From the NCBI GenBank assembly GCA_022072615.1, contig JAJVHS010000042.1:19658-83657 (forward strand): a stretch of DNA of 64,000 nt. Reading direction: 5' to 3'. Both the position numbers and the translations under genes were made by a program. The stretch's first letter is position 1, and every line of letters begins with the position of its first letter. Below the pieces are notes generated by a model. It did no database searches. It had not been told where the DNA came from and was given only the letters and a program-made list of their open reading frames with translations. This document shows positions 9,221 through 16,084 of the stretch, piece after piece. Source of the stretch: Phycisphaerales bacterium. Its GTDB lineage: Bacteria; Planctomycetota; Phycisphaerae; Phycisphaerales; UBA1924.

Positions 9221-9880
9221 ATGCGACCGAGCGTTCTCATCACGGCTGGCCCGACGCACGAGCCGATCGACGCGGTCCGATACATCGGCAACCGCAGTTC
9301 GGGCCGGCTGGGGGTGGCGCTGGCGAACGAGGCGGGACGCCGCGGCTGGCCGGCCACGCTGCTCCTGGGCCCGGTGCAGGTCGGCCCGAGCGAATCGGCG
9401 GTCCGCGTGCGGCGGTTCGTGACGTGCGAGGACCTCCGGGGGCTTCTGGGTGAGGAGGCCCCGCGAGCGGACGTGGTCATCATGGCCGCGGCCGTGGCCG
9501 ACTATCGCCCACAGAGAGATACGGTGCTCGCGGGCGGGAAGTTCAGAAGGACGCAGGGGCCGCTGGCACTGCAGCTCGAACCGACGCCCGACCTGATCGC
9601 CGAGGTTGCGGCGAAGCGGACGTCGGGGCAGTTGCTCGTAGCCTTCGCGCTGGAGCCGGCGGCGGAGGTCGTGAGCTCGGCGAGGGAGAAGCTGGTTCGC
9701 AAAGGCGTGGACCTGGTGATCGGCAACCCTCTCGAAACGATGAATTCGGAGCGGATCGAGGCGGTGGTGGTCGGGCGGGATGGCGGTGAAGTGCGTCCCG
9801 GCGCGATGAGCAAGGTGGAGTTTGCGGGGTGGGTGATGGATCAGATGGCGGCGTGGGTGAACGCGAAGGGGAGCGGGTGA
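9221..9880 (+). CDS. coaB: Phosphopantothenoylcysteine synthetase (CoaB domain only)
   Basis: MRPSVLITAGPTHEPIDAVRYIGNRSSGRLGVALANEA...; VVIMAAAVADYRP; DLVIGNPLE; no CoaC flavoprotein domain. Confidence 0.85.
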   Translation: MRPSVLITAGPTHEPIDAVRYIGNRSSGRLGVALANEAGRRGWPATLLLGPVQVGPSESAVRVRRFVTCEDLRGLLGEEAPRADVVIMAAAVADYRPQRDTVLAGGKFRRTQGPLALQLEPTPDLIAEVAAKRTSGQLLVAFALEPAAEVVSSAREKLVRKGVDLVIGNPLETMNSERIEAVVVGRDGGEVRPGAMSKVEFAGWVMDQMAAWVNAKGSG

Positions 9881-9934
9881 GGGGAAGCGAGTGAGCGAGT
9901 CAGGGAAGCGGTCGTTCGTGGGGACGCTCGGCGC

Positions 9935-10573
9935 TTGTGGTGGGAGGCGGGAATGGGATGGGAGCCTGGGATGATCCGGCGGCTGCTGCGTTGCCCGGTG
10001 CAAAGGCACTTGCGCTGGGGCGTGCTCGGGCTGGTCATCGGGTTCGGGATGTCCGTCCCGGGCTGCGAGCAGGACGCCGGTCCGCCGGTGGCGATGCAGG
10101 ACGGGTGGCGCGAGTTCGAGGGGACGTGGAGCGGGGCCGGCATGCGGCGGACGATCCCGGTCGGCGGCGAACGACGGGCCTCCATCATCGAACTTCGCGG
10201 GACGATGCTGCTCGCCGGCGCGGGGCGCCCGGGGGTTGGATTCCGAGCGGAGATCATCGCCCTGGTTGACAGCGCGTCGGGTCTGGAGGGCCGGGGCGTC
10301 TGGATCGATGAACGCGGCGACGAGGTGTACAGCGAGCTCACGGGCGAGGGCACGCGCGAGAACAACCGGATCGTGGGGACCTTCGTCGGCGGGACGGGCC
10401 GGTACTCCGGCGTGAGCGGGGGTTACGAGTTTGCATGGCAGTACGTCATCGAGTCGGACGATGGTTCGCGGGCGGGTCGGTCATTCGAGGGTGTGCCGAT
10501 CCAGGGACGCGCGGTGGGGCTCAAGGGTCGCTACCGCGTCGAACCCTCGACGGCCCCGGGAGCGGATCAATGA
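9935..10573 (+). CDS. Putative lipoprotein of unknown function
   Basis: Hydrophobic stretch VLGLVIGFGMSVPGC resembling a lipobox; stop overlaps the next ATG (ATGA at 10570). Start uncertain (ATGs at 9953, 9971). Confidence 0.6.
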   Translation: MWWEAGMGWEPGMIRRLLRCPVQRHLRWGVLGLVIGFGMSVPGCEQDAGPPVAMQDGWREFEGTWSGAGMRRTIPVGGERRASIIELRGTMLLAGAGRPGVGFRAEIIALVDSASGLEGRGVWIDERGDEVYSELTGEGTRENNRIVGTFVGGTGRYSGVSGGYEFAWQYVIESDDGSRAGRSFEGVPIQGRAVGLKGRYRVEPSTAPGADQ

Positions 10574-11973
10574 CCGGCGTCGTCCTGCTGGCCAAGCGCG
10601 CGGCGCCGTTCGCGATCGCGGCGGGCGTGTGGTTCTCGCCGGTCCCCGCCGGGCTGACCGCGGAAGCCTGGCACCTGTTTGCGATCTTCGTCGCGGCGAT
10701 CGCGTGCGTGCTGCTGGGGTCGTTCCCGCTGCTCACGGCGTCGATGCTCGCCGTGGCGACCATCGTCCTCACCAGGACGATCACGCCGGCGCAGGCGTTC
10801 GCGGGCTTTGCGAACGCGAGCGTGCTGCTGGTCGTGATCGCGTTCATCGTGGCGCAGGCGGTGGTGAAATCGGGGCTCGGGCGGCGGATCAGCCTGCTCA
10901 TGGTGAGCCGGTTCGGCGGGTCGCCGCTGGGGCTTGCGTACAGCCTTGTCCTGACGGACGCGGCGATTGCGCCCGCGTTCCCGAGCAATACGGCGCGCGG
11001 GGGCGTGCTCTTCCCGATCGTGCTGTCGATCGCCAAGGGCGCGGGGTCGGAACCCGACAGCGCCGAAGGACGGCGGCTGGGCGGGTACCTGATGTTCTGC
11101 TCGATGGCGAGCCTCGCGGTCTCGTCGGCGCTGTGGCTGACGGCGACATCCGCGAACCCGATCGGCGTGCAGATCGCCCAGAACGCCGGGATTGACCTTT
11201 CCTTCGGGTCGTGGCTGCTGGCGTCGTCGGCACCGACGATCGCGGCGATCCTGGTGCTGCCGCCGCTGGTTCGCCGGCTCTTCCCGCCGGGCGTGGGGAA
11301 GACCCCCGAAGCGCCCGCGGCGGCTCGCAGGGACCTGGCCGGCATGGGGCCGATGTCGCGGGCGGAGTGGATCACGGCGGTGACGTTCATCGTGATGGTC
11401 GCGGGGTGGGTGTCGGGCAGCGCGCTGAACCTCAACGGCACCGCGGTGGCGTTCATGGGACTCGGTGTGCTGCTGGTGACGGGCGTGCTGACGGTGGACG
11501 ACATCTGCAAGCAGGGCGACACGCTGGTGACATTCCTGTGGCTGGCGGTGCTGTTTGCGATGAGCGCCCAGTTGAACGAGCTGGGGTTCATGCACTACGT
11601 GGGCGAGCGGCTGGCGTCCCGGCTGGGCGGGCTTCCGTGGCCTGCGCTGTACGTCACGCTGGTGGCGCTCTACGTGGGGCTGCACTACTTCTTCGTGAGC
11701 CAGACGTCGCAGGTGCTCGCGCTGCTGGCCGTGTTCCTGGATGTCGGCGTGCGGGGCGGGGTGCCCGCGCCGCTGATGGCGCCGGGGCTGCTCTTTGCGA
11801 GCAGCTACTTCTCGGTGATCACGCCGCAGGGCGGCAGCCAGAACATCATCTTCGTGGCGAGCGGGTACCTCAAGCAGGGCGAACTGTACCGGCTGGGGCT
11901 GTTTGTGACCCTCGCGTTCATGGTGGTGTACCTGGTGATCGGGACGCCGTGGCTGCTGCTGGTGAATCGGTGA
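10570..11973 (+). CDS. Anion:sodium symporter, DASS/SLC13 family
   Basis: MTGVVLLAKRAAPFAIAAGVWFSPVPAGLTAEAWHLFAIFVAAIACVLLG; IAPAFPSNTARGGVLFPI; SYFSVITPQGGSQNIIFVASGYLKQGELYRLGL; multiple TM segments. Confidence 0.85.
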   Translation: MTGVVLLAKRAAPFAIAAGVWFSPVPAGLTAEAWHLFAIFVAAIACVLLGSFPLLTASMLAVATIVLTRTITPAQAFAGFANASVLLVVIAFIVAQAVVKSGLGRRISLLMVSRFGGSPLGLAYSLVLTDAAIAPAFPSNTARGGVLFPIVLSIAKGAGSEPDSAEGRRLGGYLMFCSMASLAVSSALWLTATSANPIGVQIAQNAGIDLSFGSWLLASSAPTIAAILVLPPLVRRLFPPGVGKTPEAPAAARRDLAGMGPMSRAEWITAVTFIVMVAGWVSGSALNLNGTAVAFMGLGVLLVTGVLTVDDICKQGDTLVTFLWLAVLFAMSAQLNELGFMHYVGERLASRLGGLPWPALYVTLVALYVGLHYFFVSQTSQVLALLAVFLDVGVRGGVPAPLMAPGLLFASSYFSVITPQGGSQNIIFVASGYLKQGELYRLGLFVTLAFMVVYLVIGTPWLLLVNR

Positions 11974-11998
11974 CGGAGCCGCCTTCCTACCGTCAACC

Positions 11999-14056
11999 AT
12001 GGCGAAGCAGGAACGCGGGCCGAGGAAGAACCAGGGGCACGGCGGGCGGGGAACCGGGCCCGGCGCAGGCCGGCGCGGCAGTGACTTTTCCGGTGGGCGG
12101 ACGGGGGGACGGAAGTACCCACTGGCGGGCAAGCCGCCAGTGGCACGGGATGGTCATCCACGGGCGGACAGGCCGCCAGTGGCACGGGGGAATCGGCGAC
12201 CGGTGCGTGACCGCGACGACTTTGCGGACGCAAGCACGGCGGCCCGAGATCCGGCGGACATCGGCCTGGGCGTGCGGCTGGTGTATGAAGATGAAGACGT
12301 CGTGGTCGTGGACAAGCCGTTCGGGCTGGTGACGGCGCCGATGCCGGGCACGCCGGAGCACGAGAACCCGGAACTCCGCGAGCGGAGCGTGTTCGGCGTC
12401 GTGAAGCGGTACGTGAAGGATCAACGGCGCCAGCGCGGGACGCGCGTGTGGATCATCCATCGGCTCGATAAAGAGGCAACGGGGCTGCTGGTGTTCGCGG
12501 TGAGCGACCGGGCGTACGAGCAGCTCAAGGAGGAGTTCCGGACCAAGCGGGCGCACCGACTGTACATGGCGGTGGTTGAAGGGGAGATCACGCAGGACGT
12601 GCCCGTGCTGCCGGGGCGTACACCGCAGCCCGCATCGGGGATCATCAAGAGCGCGCTGGTGGAAGGACCCGACGGGCTGATGAGGTCGGCGGGGGCAGCG
12701 CATGGGGCGCGCGGCAGCGACGAGCGGGGCGATCGGCGGGGGCGGGCGCCGCGTCCGCTCGCACCCGGCGAGGGGCAGAACGCGGTCACACACTGGCGCG
12801 TGGTGGCGACGGGGGCGGGGCGGACGCTGGTGCAGCTCCGGCTCGACACCGGGCGGAAGAACCAGATCCGGGTTCACATGAAGGAGATGGGTCACCCGCT
12901 GGTGGGCGACCTGCGGTACGGGGGCCGATCGAACCCGATCGCTCGGCTGTGCCTGCACGCGACCGAGCTTGGGTTCACTCACCCGGCGACGGGGCAGGTG
13001 GTGCGGTTTTTCTCGCCGCCCGCGCAGGCGTTCTATGGGCTCGTGGATCAGCGGCCGCCGGAGAATTCGCTCGCGGGCGCACGGCCGTCGATCGTGGGCG
13101 AGCCGCCGGCGGTGGCGAGAAGTTCGGCTTTGAAGAAGGAGTCGGCGGGCGCACGGGAGGGTGGCCGCGACGCGTCGGATACATCGTGGGATCACGTGGC
13201 GGAGTGGTACGACAAGCTGATCGACGAGCGGCGGAGCGACCATCACGAGAACGTGATCCTGCCGGGCGTGCTCCGGCTGCTGCGCCCGGTGGCGGGGATG
13301 CGGGTGCTCGACCTTGCGTGCGGGCAGGGCGATTTCTGCCGGCGGCTCAGCGGGCTCGGCGTGCGGGCGGTGGGCGTGGATGCGTCAACGAAGCTGATCG
13401 AAGCGGCGAGGAATGCGAGCGAGGGTTCGGCGGGCGGTGCGGATGAGAACGACGGGGGCGAGGGAAACGCTGAGCCGGTGTTCGTGGTGGGCGATGCTCG
13501 GGAGCTTGGGGCGGTGGCGGGGTTGAGCGCGGGGGGCGACGAGAAGTTCGACGCGGTAACGAGCATCATGGCGCTGATGAACATGGACCCGCTCGGCCCG
13601 GTGCTCGGTGGCGTGGCGGAGGTGCTCAAGCCCGGCGGTTCGCTGGTGTTCGTCATCCTGCATCCGGCGTTCCGGGCGCCCGGGCAGACGTCGTGGGGAT
13701 GGGAAGGCGAGAGGCATCAAGCAAGAAGGCACGCAGGCACGGAGGCACAGAAGCACGGAGGGGAAAGGCAGTACAGGAGGGTGGATGGGTACTTGTCGCC
13801 CGGGCAGATGCCGATCGTGATGAACCCCGGGAAGGCGGCGCACGGGGCCGAGCCGGTGACGACGTGGACGTTCCACAGGCCGATCCAGGCGTACGCGAAG
13901 CTGCTCAGCGAAGCGGGGTTCGTGATCGAGATGATCGAGGAGTGGCCGAGCGCGAGGCGGAGTTCGCCCGGCCCGCGAGCGGCGGAGGAGAACCGCGCGC
14001 GGCGGGAGATCCCGATGTTCCTGGCGGTGCGGGCGAGAAAAGCGGACGCGATGTGA
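11999..14056 (+). CDS. Fusion protein: RluA-family pseudouridine synthase + class I SAM-dependent methyltransferase
   Basis: LVYEDEDVVVVDKPFGLVTAP, WIIHRLDKEATGLLVFA, LRLDTGRKNQIRVHMKEMGHPLVGDLRYGG (RluA) then VLDLACGQGDFCRRLSGLGVRAVGVDAS, SLVFVILHPAFRAPGQTSW, TWTFHRPIQAYAKLLSEAGF (MTase) in one uninterrupted frame. Confidence 0.85.
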   Translation: MAKQERGPRKNQGHGGRGTGPGAGRRGSDFSGGRTGGRKYPLAGKPPVARDGHPRADRPPVARGNRRPVRDRDDFADASTAARDPADIGLGVRLVYEDEDVVVVDKPFGLVTAPMPGTPEHENPELRERSVFGVVKRYVKDQRRQRGTRVWIIHRLDKEATGLLVFAVSDRAYEQLKEEFRTKRAHRLYMAVVEGEITQDVPVLPGRTPQPASGIIKSALVEGPDGLMRSAGAAHGARGSDERGDRRGRAPRPLAPGEGQNAVTHWRVVATGAGRTLVQLRLDTGRKNQIRVHMKEMGHPLVGDLRYGGRSNPIARLCLHATELGFTHPATGQVVRFFSPPAQAFYGLVDQRPPENSLAGARPSIVGEPPAVARSSALKKESAGAREGGRDASDTSWDHVAEWYDKLIDERRSDHHENVILPGVLRLLRPVAGMRVLDLACGQGDFCRRLSGLGVRAVGVDASTKLIEAARNASEGSAGGADENDGGEGNAEPVFVVGDARELGAVAGLSAGGDEKFDAVTSIMALMNMDPLGPVLGGVAEVLKPGGSLVFVILHPAFRAPGQTSWGWEGERHQARRHAGTEAQKHGGERQYRRVDGYLSPGQMPIVMNPGKAAHGAEPVTTWTFHRPIQAYAKLLSEAGFVIEMIEEWPSARRSSPGPRAAEENRARREIPMFLAVRARKADAM
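12119..12149 (+). repeat. Palindromic element, copy A (CCACTGGCGG-gcaag-CCGCCAGTGG + CACGGG)
   Basis: Perfect 10-bp inverted repeat with 5-nt loop, suffix CACGGG. Confidence 0.8.
12158..12188 (+). repeat. Palindromic element, copy B (CCACGGGCGG...CCGCCAGTGG + CACGGG)
   Basis: Second copy 39 bp downstream of copy A, one mismatch in the stem, same suffix. Confidence 0.75.
13711..13765 (+). repeat. 8-bp-period tandem repeat (aaggcacg/caggcacg/gaggcaca/gaagcacg) inside the methyltransferase domain
   Basis: Direct reading; encodes the low-complexity insert ERHQARRHAGTEAQKHGGE between GQTSWGWE and YRRVDGYLSP. Confidence 0.8.
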
Positions 14057-14078
14057 GCGCGAGCGGGACGGCGGAAAA

Positions 14079-14106
14079 TTCAAAGTTGAAAGTTCAAAGT
14101 TCAAAT
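14079..14106 (+). repeat. 7-bp tandem repeat (TTCAAAG TTGAAAG TTCAAAG TTCAAAT)
   Basis: Four consecutive 7-mers, AT-rich island in a high-GC intergenic region. Confidence 0.85.
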
Positions 14107-14122
14107 GGGGAACGGGGTCGAG

Positions 14123-14163
14123 CACTGACCTCGTCGCAGAGCCTCCGAGGTCAGTGGCACGGG
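14123..14163 (+). repeat. Palindromic element, copy C (CACTGACCTCG-N12-CGAGGTCAGTG + GCACGGG)
   Basis: Perfect 11-bp inverted repeat; same CAGTGGCACGGGA 3' suffix as copy A but a different inner stem. Confidence 0.75.
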
Positions 14164-14234
14164 AGAAGAGCTGAAGCGATGGCGGGCGAGCCGCGAGCGG
14201 CACGGGGCCACGCTGGTTGAGCGGAAGGTTCGAA

Positions 14235-15326
14235 TCAGATCGCGAGCGAGCCTGGCGGGATGGGCGTGTCCGCGTCGACGGGCGCGGTGAGCGGTTTGCC
14301 GATCGCATCCTCCAGGCGCCACGGTTCGACGCCTGTGCCCGGACGCTTGATGGTGATGTCGTCGCGGGTGAGCGTTTGCCCGGCTGGCAGGTCACGGGTC
14401 GCGACGAGCGACTGACGCGAGACGCGGCGGACGTCCTGCTCGACTTCGAGGATTCGCTTGACGGGCTCGACCGGTGCTCGTGAGAAGGTCGTGGGCGACC
14501 CGTAACGGGCGTTGGCCCGGAGCTCCCCCACCGCTTCGCGGGCGAGCTGGACGTACTCGCGCATCTGGGCCGGCTCGAGCGAGGCGGCGTGATCAGGGCC
14601 CTTGCCGGCGCGGTCGAGGGTGAAGTGCTTCTCGAGGATGCAGGCGCCGCGGGAGACGGCGTCGCGCCCGGTCTCGACATCGGGCGTGTGGTCGCTGTAG
14701 CCGACGGGCCCGGGGAAGATGTCGGCGATCGCGGCGATGCCGCCGAGCTCGGCGTTTTCCCGCGGCGTCGGGTAGCTGCTGACGCACTGGAGGACGGCGA
14801 CGCGGTCGCGCGAGTCGCGCAGCCATGTGAGGGCCCGGCCGACCTCGGCGAGCGTCGAGGCGCCGGTGCTGATGATCAGGGGCTTGCCGGTGGCGGCCAT
14901 GGCGGCCAGCAGCGGCCGGTTGATGATGTCGGGCGAGGCCGATTTGTACGCGTCCCAGCCGATCTGGTCGGCGAGCGGCACGAGTTCCAGCGAGAACACG
15001 GTGACGATCGCGTGGATCCCGCGGGCGTGCGCGAGCTCGACCACCGCGGCCATCGCGTCGAGCGACAGTTCAAGGCGCGCGAGCATGTCGCGCGGGTCGG
15101 TCTCGCCCGCGGCGGACTGGTACGCGGCGAGGGCGGATGCCCGGCTCATCAGCCGGCGCGACTCGAAATACTGGAGCTTGATCGCGTCGACGCCGCACTC
15201 GGAGGCCGCGTACGCCAGGTCCATGGCCTTCTTCGGCGACCCGTCGTGGTTCACGCCGAGCTCGGCGATGATGTAGGGCGCTGCGCCCGTGGCGGGCGGC
15301 GCGAGGCTTTTCTCTCCGATCTTCAT
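14235..15326 (-). CDS. neuB: N-acetylneuraminate synthase family protein (NeuB + SAF domain)
   Basis: PYIIAELGVNHDGSPKKAMDLAYAASECGVDAIKLQYF; TGASTLAEVGRALTWL; LQCVSSYPTPRENAEL; GYSDHTPDVETG; ILEKHFTLDRAGKGPDHAASLEP; SLVATRDLPAGQTLTRDDITIKRPGTG. Confidence 0.92.
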   Translation of the reverse strand: MKIGEKSLAPPATGAAPYIIAELGVNHDGSPKKAMDLAYAASECGVDAIKLQYFESRRLMSRASALAAYQSAAGETDPRDMLARLELSLDAMAAVVELAHARGIHAIVTVFSLELVPLADQIGWDAYKSASPDIINRPLLAAMAATGKPLIISTGASTLAEVGRALTWLRDSRDRVAVLQCVSSYPTPRENAELGGIAAIADIFPGPVGYSDHTPDVETGRDAVSRGACILEKHFTLDRAGKGPDHAASLEPAQMREYVQLAREAVGELRANARYGSPTTFSRAPVEPVKRILEVEQDVRRVSRQSLVATRDLPAGQTLTRDDITIKRPGTGVEPWRLEDAIGKPLTAPVDADTPIPPGSLAI

Positions 15327-16075
15327 CAGGGGTGCTTTCGGAGAAGAGACTCGGCGACGAGGAAGTCGCTCTCTGAATCGATGTCGAGGACGGATCCTTC
15401 CGCGTTGATCACGCCGCGCCGATCGGCGCCGAAGAACGCGTGCGGACCGGGCAGGACACCCGGGACTTTCAGGAACAGGGCTCGGCGGCGGACGACGAGC
15501 ACGCCGCCATCGGGGATGTAGGCGGGCGGGAGGTCCTGCCGGCGGTAGACGCCGTGGTTCAGCACGTCGCCTTCCCAGGGGCGCACGCGACCGGACTCAT
15601 CCAGGCGAGCGGTCCACCACGGATGGTTTTTTCCCACCGGCGAATAGCTTTGAACGCTGTCGCAGTCGGTTGATTCGCACAGCGCGACGGCCCGGTCGAT
15701 GAGACCGGCGGGGCGGATGGGCACGTTGGCGTACAGGATGACGATGGGGTCGAGCAGGGCGGAGGCGGCTCGGTCGGGCTCCTGCATGCACAGGGCGTGG
15801 TCCAGCGCCATGACGGCGTGGCGGGCGGCGTCGTCGACGGTGGCCGTGTCGGAGGCGAGCGCGGCAGGGCGTTCGATGTGGCGGACCCCGGCTTCGCGGG
15901 CGAGCGACGCGAGGGCCGGGTCATCGGTGGAGAGGGCGATCAGCCCCGCGCAGCCAGCCGCGTTCGCGTGGTCGATCGTCCACTGGGCGCAGGGCCTGCC
16001 CGCGAGGGGCCGGGAGTTCTTCCCGGGCACGCCCTTGCTGCCAGCTCGGCCGAGGATCAGGATGAGCGCGGGCAT
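15326..16075 (-). CDS. neuA: Acylneuraminate cytidylyltransferase family protein (NeuA)
   Basis: MPALILILGRAGSKGVPGKNSRPLAGRPCAQWTIDHA; LYANVPIRPAGLIDRAVALCES; 1-bp overlap with neuB. Confidence 0.85.
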   Translation of the reverse strand: MPALILILGRAGSKGVPGKNSRPLAGRPCAQWTIDHANAAGCAGLIALSTDDPALASLAREAGVRHIERPAALASDTATVDDAARHAVMALDHALCMQEPDRAASALLDPIVILYANVPIRPAGLIDRAVALCESTDCDSVQSYSPVGKNHPWWTARLDESGRVRPWEGDVLNHGVYRRQDLPPAYIPDGGVLVVRRRALFLKVPGVLPGPHAFFGADRRGVINAEGSVLDIDSESDFLVAESLLRKHP

Positions 16076-16084
16076 GGGGCGTGC

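Noticed and set aside
10567-12132. 521-aa minus ORF opposite the DASS transporter
   Set aside because: Arg/His-rich shadow of a clear membrane protein.
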